Shown here one piece after another: positions 18,701-25,542 of a stretch of 64,000 nt of DNA (position 1 is its first letter; each line of letters opens with the position of its first letter). Under the pieces are notes generated by a model. The model worked only from the letters and a program-made list of their open reading frames with translations. It did not search any database and was not told where the DNA came from. The stretch spans positions 7,440,001-7,504,000 of the forward strand of contig NZ_CP011125.1 of assembly GCF_000737325.1 (NCBI RefSeq), given 5' to 3'. Origin of the DNA: Sandaracinus amylolyticus (lineage in GTDB: Bacteria; Myxococcota_A; Polyangia; Polyangiales; Sandaracinaceae). The position numbers were made by a program, and so were the translations under genes.

Positions 18701-18847
18701 GGAGGCCAGTCCGGGATCACGCAGAGCGAGCACTTCGACGATCAGGTGCAGCTCTGGCTCGGCAACGAGACGATCCCGATGCGCTGGGACGTGGAGGACG
18801 TGGTCGAGGGCGGCATCGGCCGCGAGGTGCTCGTGCCGATGCAGTGA
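15737..18847 (+). CDS. penicillin acylase family lipoprotein
   Basis: The 1036-residue protein starts with a lipoprotein signal (SLFASFVVGCSCDDD); the ATG at 15737 is preferred over an earlier in-frame start because of that signal and a TACTCT box 6 nt before it. It matches the N-terminal-nucleophile amidohydrolases: VPHIYAASREDAFCALGFV and RDRFFQMDLTRRLSQGRLSE (alpha part), the autocleavage site GYGSNVWAVAGSSTPDG with Ser310 as nucleophile, DGHLQLSVPALFWQVGI, and HANNDPGAIATDG in the beta part. Family members hydrolyse amide side chains of penicillins, cyclic lipopeptides or acyl-homoserine lactones. As a lipoprotein it acts at the envelope. It is longer than typical enzymes (700-850 residues). 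Substrate is unknown. Confidence 0.88.
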   Translation: MRRVALCVSLFASFVVGCSCDDDPPATDAGSDAGPQTILHSVPETERFTIPCLSEEAQIVRTELNVPHIYAASREDAFCALGFVMARDRFFQMDLTRRLSQGRLSELLGDAALATDIEERMKGGAFVTGMQTDALTDDEAREVDAFAAGINAYVAAASNGDLPLPSEVRLGAALLGAGTRPWSLLHEWDRRDVIACGVTVLYSTSFETGDVGRDRDHAQVDTLFEGMPDRALRLAGVRQDVMERYAPPRDTSSASGWGLETASESARVTRRRGRGRHHASVETAVMDRLTEHLERIVARMPRTPGEGYGSNVWAVAGSSTPDGRALLAGDGHLQLSVPALFWQVGIDTAFLSEGADDTRLLGATIPGLPTIGVGTNGRVAWSQTAYFADVTDWYREEIVLGDDGSPRGSRFQGEERALVRVDEEYVIADVPALDSEGRTESIARFTTFDGRWITSIEGDAVEDGAERPASAVNMMGEWIVPGDVDGDGVVSAISFDYGPFDGGVLLRAFRLFGLAENVEDYRQAMRHFIGYGGSMMASDTTGDVLYSAYHAVPCRSYLPRDGATNRWIAGADPRRLIDGTQYGGWSIPLTADGRVDETAAATDADGCAVPFDEWPQALSPARGYVQHANNDPGAIATDGDLFDDPHYIGGPWIEGYRAARIAQRLEEAIAAERATIAEMQDIQGDHHSNLGEEWVPLFLDELERARTLAAGTPAEGTSDARIAAMWRAEQAAFEDVEGRLRAWRDADYPTPSGVATFYSEPAAEDRAHAIATTIFGTWFPRFVRGTLDDEGIPGGLSPAVTGDTYRMQTMLLLVRGRGPGNPESLGSYEPAREESVFFDDVATTEIETSHEIVVRALRDALVFLRSEPSAPGEGGFGSDDPDDWIWGLRHGVRFESLLADFLGDDPMFSIFVDNFSITPERIELAEGIGEGDPRAGLTFFPRPGDQFDVDAANPGLSGERFTHGSGPVFRMVIALGGEQGVEGWNVIPGGQSGITQSEHFDDQVQLWLGNETIPMRWDVEDVVEGGIGREVLVPMQ

Positions 18848-18944
18848 CGAGGGCAGGAGCAGCGAGGGCCATCGGATCGAGGCGCGCTCTTCGGTTCGGG
18901 GCGGTGCGCTTGCGAGAACGCAACGCGGGGCTATCGCTCGGCTC

Positions 18945-19580
18945 GTGCTGGGGGAATGGCTCGCGGGATCGTCGATCGATCGATTCCGCGCGGAGCAGCT
19001 CGGGCGCGCGCCGTTCGCGTCGCCGGGCACTGCGCGCGAGGCGATCGCGCGCTTCGACTGGGACACGCTCGACCGCGTGCTGCGCGCGCCCGATCTCGAC
19101 GCGCTCGTCGTGCGCCGCGGGCGCGCCGAGGACGTGGCGCTGCCGCGCGATCTCGCGACGCTGCGCGCGCTCTTCGCGCGCGAGCTCGGCGTCGTGGTGC
19201 GACGCGCCGAGCGACACGACCACGCGCTCGCGGCGATGGCGCACGACCTCGCGCGCGACGTGCCCGGCGAGGCGCACGTGCAGCTCTTCGTGACGCCCGG
19301 ACGCTCGCACGGCTTCGGCTGGCACTACGACGCCGAAGAGGTCTTCATCGCGCAGACCGCAGGCTCGAAGACCTACTACTTCCGACGCAACACGATCGAT
19401 CCCGATCCCACGCCCGGTGCGCAGCCGGACTTCGCGCGCGTGCGCGAAGAGACGACGCCGCTGATGAGCTGCACGCTCGTCGCGGGCGACTGGCTGTATC
19501 TGCCGCGCGGCTGGTGGCACGTCGCCAAGGCGATCGAGGACTCGTTGTCGATCTCGATCGGCATCACGCCGCCGCGCTGA
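18945..19580 (+). CDS. JmjC/cupin-like Fe(II) oxygenase
   Basis: The 211-residue protein has VQLFVTPGRSHGFGWHYDAE, giving the HxD part of an Fe(II)/2-oxoglutarate site, then EVFIAQTAGSKTYYFRRNTI and LVAGDWLYLPRGWWHVAKAI, which supplies the distal His. This order is the Cupin_4/JmjC type found in ribosomal-protein hydroxylases (RoxA/YcfD-like) and other small bacterial hydroxylases. The usual C-terminal dimerisation and winged-helix parts of YcfD are missing, so the target may not be ribosomal. The GTG at 18945 is a plausible start but without a clear Shine-Dalgarno. It lies 97 bp after the acylase gene and 39 bp before an antiporter gene. Confidence 0.75.
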   Translation: MLGEWLAGSSIDRFRAEQLGRAPFASPGTAREAIARFDWDTLDRVLRAPDLDALVVRRGRAEDVALPRDLATLRALFARELGVVVRRAERHDHALAAMAHDLARDVPGEAHVQLFVTPGRSHGFGWHYDAEEVFIAQTAGSKTYYFRRNTIDPDPTPGAQPDFARVREETTPLMSCTLVAGDWLYLPRGWWHVAKAIEDSLSISIGITPPR

Positions 19581-19619
19581 GCCGCACCGATTGGCCCGGC
19601 ACGTGCTCCTCTCGCCGGG

Positions 19620-21002
19620 TTGTCGCTCGACTTCACCGCGGCGCTCGCGATCGGCGGCGCCCTCTTCGTCCTCGTCGCGCTCGGCGCTGCCGCACTGCGC
19701 GATCGGCCGGTGACCGTCGCGATCTTCTATCTCGCGCTCGGTGTGGCGCTCGGTCCGTTCGGGGTCGGTGCGATGGCGCCACGCATCGACGATCCGTGGC
19801 TCCTGCGCCTCACCGAGGTCGCCGTGCTCGGATCGCTCTTCGCGAGCGGGCTCAAGGTGCGCGCGCCCTGGCGCTCGCCGGGCCTGCGCGCCGCCGTGCT
19901 GCTCGCGGGGCCCGGGCTCGCGATCACCGCGGCGCTCGTCGCGATCGGCGCACACCTCGCGCTCGGGATGGCGTGGGACGCGGCGCTGCTGCTCGGCGCG
20001 GTGATGGCGCCGACCGATCCCGTGCTCGCGAGCGAGGTCGCGCTGCGCTCGCCGCGCGACGAGAACGCGCTGCGCGCCGCGCTCACGGTCGAGGCGGGCC
20101 TCAACGACGGCACCGCGTTCCCGCTGGTCGCGCTCGGCGTCCTCGCGGTGACGAGCGCCGCACCGCTCGACGCGACGACGCTGGCGACGTGGGCGCTCGA
20201 TCGCGTGCTCTGGGCCGTGCCCGCAGGGCTCGTGATCGGCGCGGCGATCGGATGGACGACCGGGCGCGTCGCGTTCGTCGCGCGAGCGCGCGCCGGCCGC
20301 ACCGAGGGCATCGACGAGCTGCTCGCGGTCGGCGTGGTCGCGCTCTCGTACGTCGCCGCGGAGGCAGTGCACGCGTGGGGCTTCCTCGCGGTGTTCGCGA
20401 GCGGCGTCGCGCTGCGTCGCGCCGAGCTGCGCGTCGTCGCGAGCGCCGGCCTGCCCGACGAGCGCGTCTCGCCGCGGCTCGAGCTCGACGAGCGCGCGCC
20501 CGCCGACGCGCTGATGCAGCCCGAGGTGAGCGACGAAGCGCGCCGGCACCCCACGGTTGCAGCCGCAACCGTGCTCCACGACACGAGCCGCCTCGCGGGC
20601 ACGCTCGAGCGCGTCGGCGAGATCGCCGTCGTGGTGTGCGCGGGCGCGATGCTCGCGCGCTCGTTCGATCCGGCCGGCCTCGCGCTCGCGGCCGTGCTCT
20701 TCCTCGTCGCACGGCCCGCCGGCGTGCTCGTGACGCTCGCGCGGAGCCCGTTCGCCGCGCGCGAAAAAGCGGTCGCGGGGTGGCTCGGGATCCGCGGCGC
20801 GGGGACGCTCTACTACCTCGCGTGGGCCGCGAACGAAGGCGCGCTCGGAGGGAGCGCGGCGCACGTCGCGGACCTCGCGATCACCTGCGTCGCGACGAGC
20901 ATCGTGCTGCACGGCGTGACCGCGACACCGCTCGTGCGCCGGATCGATCGCGCGCACGCGACCACCGCGGACGCGGGCCTCGCCGAGCCGGTCACCACCT
21001 AG
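19620..21002 (+). CDS. cation:proton antiporter (CPA1/NhaP type)
   Basis: The 460-residue inner-membrane protein has about twelve hydrophobic segments. It carries the ion-site motifs of the Na+(K+)/H+ antiporters: GAVMAPTDPVLASEV and VEAGLNDGTAFPLVALG, followed by conserved helices such as VVALSYVAAEAVHAWGFLAV and WLGIRGAGTLYYLAWAANEG. It probably exchanges protons for Na+ or K+ for pH and salt homeostasis. A hydrophilic stretch of about 60 residues around residues 275-325 (with LELDERAPADAL) is longer than in many relatives. The start is a TTG at 19620, the least certain part of the call. A GC hairpin follows the stop. Confidence 0.88.
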   Translation: MSLDFTAALAIGGALFVLVALGAAALRDRPVTVAIFYLALGVALGPFGVGAMAPRIDDPWLLRLTEVAVLGSLFASGLKVRAPWRSPGLRAAVLLAGPGLAITAALVAIGAHLALGMAWDAALLLGAVMAPTDPVLASEVALRSPRDENALRAALTVEAGLNDGTAFPLVALGVLAVTSAAPLDATTLATWALDRVLWAVPAGLVIGAAIGWTTGRVAFVARARAGRTEGIDELLAVGVVALSYVAAEAVHAWGFLAVFASGVALRRAELRVVASAGLPDERVSPRLELDERAPADALMQPEVSDEARRHPTVAAATVLHDTSRLAGTLERVGEIAVVVCAGAMLARSFDPAGLALAAVLFLVARPAGVLVTLARSPFAAREKAVAGWLGIRGAGTLYYLAWAANEGALGGSAAHVADLAITCVATSIVLHGVTATPLVRRIDRAHATTADAGLAEPVTT

Positions 21003-21009
21003 GTCGGGC

Positions 21010-21026
21010 GGGGGCCGCGAGCCCCC
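21010..21026 (+). terminator. short GC hairpin after the antiporter gene
   Basis: GGGGGC (21010-21015) and GCCCCC (21021-21026) form a 6-bp stem with a 5-nt loop, 7 nt after the stop codon. There is no T run, so termination is only likely, not sure. Confidence 0.4.
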
Positions 21027-21126
21027 ACGAGGGGCCGGCAACACCCTGCCAGCGGCGCGAAGATCCCAGAAATTCTGTGTAATTCACCGCTGCGTTCGCG
21101 TGGCACGCGCACTGCTCGACGGGGCC

Positions 21127-21162
21127 CGACGTTCCGCTCGCGGGGTGCGCCGAGCGGCGTCG
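21127..21162 (+). promoter_or_regulatory. stem-loop in the leader of the DUF1592 gene
   Basis: CGACG (21127-21131), a TT bulge and CCGCTCG (21134-21140) pair with CGAGCGGCGTCG (21151-21162) around a 10-nt loop, a 12-bp stem. It ends 48 nt before the ATG at 21211. It may be an RNA control element or part of a terminator of the previous unit. Confidence 0.35.
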
Positions 21163-21210
21163 GAGGACACGCATGAGCCGTTCACGAGGGCTCGAGGTAC
21201 CGACCTCGCC

Positions 21211-22875
21211 ATGAAAGCCAGAGCCACGCTCGCGGTGCTCGCGCTCGCGGCCGGGCTCGGCGGAGGCTGCACCGGCACGCTCGCCGACAACCCGAGCGGT
21301 CCGCTCGGCGGCCCACGCGGTCCGGGCCCATCGAGCTGCGACGATCTCCCCGAGACCAGCCGCATCCCGCGCCTGACGCACGACCAGTACGACAACTCGG
21401 TCGCCGATCTGCTCCAGGCGCCCGACCTCGCGCCCTCCGAGATGCTGCCGCCCGACACGACGGGCCCGATCGATGCGCGTCTGTGGGACGGCTATCGCGT
21501 CGCCGCGGAGACGGTCGCGACCGAGATCGCGGCGCGCTCCGGCGCGCTGACCGCGCTGCTGCCGTGCACGCCGAGCGGCGACGGCGCGGCGTGCGCGCAC
21601 GACTTCGTCGTCGCGTTCGGTCGTCGCGCGTTCCGCCGTCCGCTCTCGAGCGAAGAGATCGCGCGCTTCGACGGGCTCTTCGCGATGCGCGCCGATCTCA
21701 CCGAGACCGGCACGTTCGAAGAGGGCGTGCAGCTCCTCGTCGAGGCGTTCCTGCAGTCGCCGAGCTTCCTGCTGCGCGCGGAGCGCAGCACCGATCGCGA
21801 CGGCGCGCGCATCCCGCTCGAAGATCACGACGTCGCGTCGCGCCTCTCGTACATGCTCTGGAACAGCATGCCCGACGACGCGCTGCTCGATGCGGCGGAC
21901 GCGGGTCGGCTCTCGACCACCGAGGACATCCGCGCGCAGGCCGAGCGCATGTTGATGGATCCGCGCGCGCGCCGGATGGTCGAGTCGTTCCATCGGCGCT
22001 GGCTCGGCATCGAGGGCAGCGACGCCGCGCGGTGGAGCGAGATCGTGCGTGATCCCGCGCGCTATCCGGGGTTCCGCGAGGACATGGTGCCGCTCTTCCG
22101 CGACGAGACGCTGCGCTTCGTCGAGCACGTCGTCTTCGAGCGCGAGGGCGGATTCGGCACGCTGATCACCGAGCCCACCGCGTTCGTGAACGCCGATCTC
22201 GCGCCGCTCTATGGGCTCGATCCTGCGGGCTACGGCGCGGAGCTCGAGCCGGCCACGCTCGATGCGACGCAGCGCGCGGGCATCTTCACGCGCCTCGGGT
22301 TCCTCGCGTCGCACGCGATGTACGACCGCACGTCGCCGATCCTGCGCGGCGCGTACCTGCAGGAAGAAGTGCTCTGTCTCGAGCTCGGCTCGCCGCCGCC
22401 CGGCGCGGAGATGACGCCACTGCCCGCGCCGAGCCCCGACCTCGTGACGACGCGAGAGCGCGTGACGCAACAGACCTCCTCCGAGGCATGCGCGAGCTGT
22501 CATCACCAGTTCATCAATCCGGTCGGGTTCGCGTTCGAGCACTTCGACGCGCTGGGCGCCTATCGCGAGCTCGACAACGGCGAAGCGGTCGACTCGACCG
22601 GGACTGCGATGCTCGGCGGGCGCGAAGAAACGTCGTTCGCGGGCGCGACGGATCTCTCGACGGCGATCGCGAATTCGCCCACGGCGCAGCGCTGCTATGC
22701 GCGCCACTGGGTCGAGTACGCGTATGCGCGCCAGGTCGCGAGCGACCGCTGCACCATCGAGCAGCTCGGGACGCGCCTCGGCGAAGACGGATATTCGATC
22801 CTCGATCTGCTCGTGGACCTCACGCAGACCGACGCGTTCCGCCATCGCGCGGTCGGTACGGAGACGACGCCGTGA
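21211..22875 (+). CDS. DUF1592-family cytochrome-like lipoprotein
   Basis: The 554-residue protein begins with a lipoprotein signal (LALAAGLGGGCTGTLADN). The order of blocks matches the DUF1587/1595/1592/1588/1585 series of planctomycete and myxobacterial proteins: RIPRLTHDQYDNSVADLLQ, FGRRAFRRPLSSEEIARFDG, VEAFLQSPSFLLRAERS, GIFTRLGFLASHAMYDRTSP, and CASCHHQFINPVGFAFEHFD with one CxxCH haem motif at Cys427, then CYARHWVEYAYAR. These proteins are exported, probably haem-binding, and nearly always paired with a DUF1552 protein, as here. The role is unproven. The stop codon overlaps the GTG of the next gene by 4 bp, so the two are translationally coupled. Confidence 0.88.
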   Translation: MKARATLAVLALAAGLGGGCTGTLADNPSGPLGGPRGPGPSSCDDLPETSRIPRLTHDQYDNSVADLLQAPDLAPSEMLPPDTTGPIDARLWDGYRVAAETVATEIAARSGALTALLPCTPSGDGAACAHDFVVAFGRRAFRRPLSSEEIARFDGLFAMRADLTETGTFEEGVQLLVEAFLQSPSFLLRAERSTDRDGARIPLEDHDVASRLSYMLWNSMPDDALLDAADAGRLSTTEDIRAQAERMLMDPRARRMVESFHRRWLGIEGSDAARWSEIVRDPARYPGFREDMVPLFRDETLRFVEHVVFEREGGFGTLITEPTAFVNADLAPLYGLDPAGYGAELEPATLDATQRAGIFTRLGFLASHAMYDRTSPILRGAYLQEEVLCLELGSPPPGAEMTPLPAPSPDLVTTRERVTQQTSSEACASCHHQFINPVGFAFEHFDALGAYRELDNGEAVDSTGTAMLGGREETSFAGATDLSTAIANSPTAQRCYARHWVEYAYARQVASDRCTIEQLGTRLGEDGYSILDLLVDLTQTDAFRHRAVGTETTP

Positions 22876-24278
22876 AGCGACGCACCTTCCTCCGCGGCCT
22901 CGGCGGCGCTGCCGTGGCGCTGCCCATCCTCAGCTCGGTGCCGAGCCTGTTCGCGCAGCCGAGCGAGCCGATCAAGCGGCTCGTGATCTTCTTCCAGCCG
23001 AACGGCGTGAACATGAGCGACTTCTTCCCCGCGAACGATCGCGGGGCGCTCACGGATGCGTCGTTCGTCGGGCGTGGCGTCGAGCCGCTCGCGGCGTTCC
23101 GCTCGAAGCTGCTCGTGCCGCGCGGCATCCACATGTCTCCGCGCGGGTTCGGGCTCGACGGAATCGCAGGGTGCGATCACCGCAAGGGCATGAGCTGCAA
23201 GCTCACCGCGGTCGGGCTGAGCGACGACTCGCGCAATTACGCGCTCGGTCACTCGGTCGATTTCGAAGCGGCGCGGCGCATCAATCCGGGCGGCGTCGAT
23301 CCGCTCGTGCTCCACGTGGGACGGCGCGTCGATCCCGCGGACGGCGGTGCGACGGACTTCGTCTCCTATTCGGCGGCGAATACGCCGTATGCAGGGGAGA
23401 ACAACCCCTGGAACGTCTATCGATCGCTGATGGGGATCATCCCCGGTGGCGAGGCCGAGGATCGCATCGTGCGGCGGCGTCAGAGCGTCGCGGATCTCGT
23501 GCGCGAGGATCTGCAGACGCTGCGCCGGATGCCGATGTCGAGCGACGATCGGATGAAGATCGACGCGTGGCTCGCGCTGGTGCGCGACACCGAGACGTCG
23601 ATGCCGGGGCTCTGCGATGCGGGCACGCCGGGCGCGCTCGGGATCACCGGTGTCGATCGCTACGACGGGATGAGCGACGACCAGGTGGGCAGTGACGGAG
23701 AGTTCCGCGAGGCTGGGCGCATGTTGATGCGCCTGTCGGTGCTCTCGATGGTCTGTGATCAGAACCGCGTGTCGACGATCCAGTGGTCGCGCGGATCGGG
23801 CGGCCCGACGTTCCGGTGGGACGGGATCACGCACGACTTCACGCACCACCAGCTCTCGCACCGCACCGGGCGCGACGACGCGGCGGGCGCGGATCTGCCG
23901 GGCATCGAGCGGATGATCGGCGACATCGATCGCTGGTACGCGTCGCGCTTCGCGGAGCTGCTCGGCTGGATGGATCAGTTCGCGGAGGGCGAGGGCACCG
24001 TGCTCGATCACAGCGCGGTGATGTGGATCAACGAGCTCTCGGACGGAAAGGCGCACCACTTCAACAACCTGCCGATCGTGATCGCGGGCTCGGCGGGCGG
24101 ATATCTGAAGCAGGGCGAGGTCGTCGACTGCTCGCGCAGCGGTGACTACGGCGCGATCGAGGGGGCGCCGCACAACGCGCTGCTGACGACGCTCCTGAAC
24201 GCCGTGGGGGCCGCGAGCGAGGGATTCGGAGATACGTCTCGGGGGCGGACCGGCGAGTACTCGCAGATCAAGGCATGA
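22872..24278 (+). CDS. DUF1552-family exported protein
   Basis: The 468-residue protein starts at a GTG overlapping the previous stop (GTGA). The N-terminus, VKRRTFLRGLGGAAVALPIL, is a twin-arginine signal, so it is likely exported folded by Tat. The body has RLVIFFQPNGVNMSDFFPAN, GCDHRKGMSCKLTAVGLSDD, VDFEAARRINPG, FSYSAANTPY-like segment, NPWNVYRSLMGIIPG and MWINELSDGKAHHFNNLPIV. This is the DUF1552 family, related to the DUF1501/alkaline-phosphatase-like Tat substrates and always seen with DUF1592 partners. Enzyme activity is unknown. The pair forms an operon with its own leader hairpin; a REP-like double hairpin lies after the stop. Confidence 0.88.
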   Translation: MKRRTFLRGLGGAAVALPILSSVPSLFAQPSEPIKRLVIFFQPNGVNMSDFFPANDRGALTDASFVGRGVEPLAAFRSKLLVPRGIHMSPRGFGLDGIAGCDHRKGMSCKLTAVGLSDDSRNYALGHSVDFEAARRINPGGVDPLVLHVGRRVDPADGGATDFVSYSAANTPYAGENNPWNVYRSLMGIIPGGEAEDRIVRRRQSVADLVREDLQTLRRMPMSSDDRMKIDAWLALVRDTETSMPGLCDAGTPGALGITGVDRYDGMSDDQVGSDGEFREAGRMLMRLSVLSMVCDQNRVSTIQWSRGSGGPTFRWDGITHDFTHHQLSHRTGRDDAAGADLPGIERMIGDIDRWYASRFAELLGWMDQFAEGEGTVLDHSAVMWINELSDGKAHHFNNLPIVIAGSAGGYLKQGEVVDCSRSGDYGAIEGAPHNALLTTLLNAVGAASEGFGDTSRGRTGEYSQIKA

Positions 24279-24346
24279 CGCGCTTCGGTGCACGGCTTCG
24301 GCACGCATGGGGATCTCGCGCTGGTGAGGCTGGGGAAGGCGCGAAC

Positions 24347-24411
24347 GACCGAGGCGCGCTTCGCGCCTTCTCGGTCCTTCCCGCGGTCGGCAGCGCGCGC
24401 CGAAGGCGCGC
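24347..24411. repeat. two adjacent hairpins (REP-like) between operons
   Basis: The first hairpin (24347-24376) pairs GACCGAGGCGCG with CGCGCC plus TCGGTC, with a 3-nt bulge and a 3-nt loop. The second (24395-24411) is a perfect GCGCGCC-GAA-GGCGCGC. They lie after the DUF1552 gene and before the NADAR gene and could end transcription or be a repetitive extragenic palindrome. Confidence 0.45.
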
Positions 24412-24449
24412 GACTGGAGCCGATTTGGATGTGCGGCACATTCGTGCGG

Positions 24450-24896
24450 ATGACGAACGTGATTCGGTTCTACAGCGTCACGGACGCGTACGGAGCATTC
24501 TCGAACTTCGCGCCATTTCCGATCGTCGTGCGTGGTGAGCGTTGGGCGACGAGCGAGCACTACTTTCAGGCGCAGAAGTTCGTCGACGCAAAGGACCGCG
24601 ATGCCGTGCGCCGGGCCAAGACGCCGATGATTGCGGCGCGACTCGGACGTGATCGGAGCCGCAAGCTGCGGCGTGATTGGGAATCGGTGAAGGTCTCGAT
24701 CATGCGGGACGCCGTCGAGGCGAAGTTCTCGCAGCACGACGAGCTGCGCGCGCTCCTCCTCGCGACCGGCGATGCGAAGCTGGTCGAGCACACCGAGAAT
24801 GACGACTACTGGGGCGACGGCGGCGACGGGAGCGGGAAGAACATGCTCGGCCGCGTCCTGATGGACGTCCGCGCCAAGCTCGCCGGCGGACCGTGA
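24450..24896 (+). CDS. NADAR domain protein (YbiA-like)
   Basis: The 148-residue protein has VIRFYSVTDAYGAFSNFAPF, ERWATSEHYFQAQKFVD, IMRDAVEAKFSQHDELRALL and a C-terminal NDDYWGDGGDGSGKNMLGRV. These are the hallmarks of the NADAR superfamily: the catalytic Glu in SEHYFQAQKF and the YWGDG...GKNMLG loop. Known members either split early riboflavin intermediates (YbiA/RibX type) or remove ADP-ribose from guanine as the antitoxin of DarT1. No darT-like gene is visible here. I chose the ATG at 24450 because it starts exactly at the family N-terminus; an upstream ORF extension is low-quality. Codon use is less GC-biased than in neighbours. It overlaps the next gene by 4 bp (GTGA). Confidence 0.88.
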   Translation: MTNVIRFYSVTDAYGAFSNFAPFPIVVRGERWATSEHYFQAQKFVDAKDRDAVRRAKTPMIAARLGRDRSRKLRRDWESVKVSIMRDAVEAKFSQHDELRALLLATGDAKLVEHTENDDYWGDGGDGSGKNMLGRVLMDVRAKLAGGP

Positions 24897-25504
24897 CGGG
24901 CAGCGAGTTTCCGCTACCGGACGTCGATTGGTCCCGCCTACGTCACAACTACGGCGAGGCGACGGACGTCCCTGCGCTGTTGGAGCGACTCGTCTCTGAC
25001 GGAGATCCGGACTTCGAGATCGCCCAGTATTTCTGCCATCAAGGGCACGTCGGAACGGCCACGCGAGAGATCGTGCCGTTTCTGCTCGCGGTCGTGCGGA
25101 GCGGTGCTCCGTCGACGGTCTCCGTACTCCAACTGCTCGAGGCGATCCTCCACGCGGAAGGAGGCCCACTCGAAGCGGCGAATGCCCTCGCGAACGTACG
25201 ACTACGCCGGCCCGGAACGGGCGAATGGGTCGACTTCACGCGTCCCGATGCGGCCGAGCTCGACATCGAGCGTCGCTGGGTCCGCGAGATGAAGCGCGCA
25301 ATTCTGAGCGAGTCTCTTCTGTTCGCGTCATGTCTCGCCGACACGAGCCCCGACGTCCGGGCAGCAGCGCTGGGTGTGCTGGCAGCGGGATTCGCCGGAT
25401 TGCTGCAGGAGATGCCGACGCTCGAGCCGGAGATCCGGCAGGCGCCGATCGACGCTGCGGCGCGCATGAAGCTCGAACGGATCCTGGCTGCCGGCACTGG
25501 CTGA
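24893..25504 (+). CDS. HEAT-repeat-like protein coupled to NADAR
   Basis: The 203-residue cytoplasmic protein starts at a GTG that overlaps the NADAR stop. It begins VDWSRLRHNYGEATDVPALL and has FCHQGHVGTATREIVPFLLA, the start of a family of short helical HEAT-like proteins (W..L.HxYGxAxDVP ... HQG.V..AT...VPFL) frequent in myxobacteria and actinobacteria. Later helices include SVLQLLEAILHAEG and AALGVLAAGFAGLLQE. The role is unknown; such proteins sit beside toxins or enzymes and may be binding partners. GC content and codon choice are lower than in surrounding genes, as for the NADAR gene, so the two probably arrived together. Confidence 0.65.
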   Translation: MTGSEFPLPDVDWSRLRHNYGEATDVPALLERLVSDGDPDFEIAQYFCHQGHVGTATREIVPFLLAVVRSGAPSTVSVLQLLEAILHAEGGPLEAANALANVRLRRPGTGEWVDFTRPDAAELDIERRWVREMKRAILSESLLFASCLADTSPDVRAAALGVLAAGFAGLLQEMPTLEPEIRQAPIDAAARMKLERILAAGTG

Positions 25505-25528
25505 GCGCAGAGAACAGCGCCGCTGACG

Positions 25529-25534
25529 TAGACT
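25529..25534 (+). promoter_or_regulatory. -10-like hexamer TAGACT, leaderless type
   Basis: TAGACT followed by CG ends 8 nt before the ATG at 25543. It lies in a 38-bp gap after the HEAT-like gene, giving the YjbR-type gene its own start site. Confidence 0.45.
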
Positions 25535-25542
25535 CGCCGCGC

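Noticed and set aside
14393-19066. Extension of the kinase frame far upstream
   Set aside because: The kinase domain begins right after 14392. The upstream part is antisense to other genes and has Arg/His-rich low-quality sequence.
15737-21002. Secondary-metabolite gene cluster around the acylase and oxygenase
   Set aside because: No polyketide, peptide synthetase, RiPP or terpene genes are nearby; the genes look unrelated in function.
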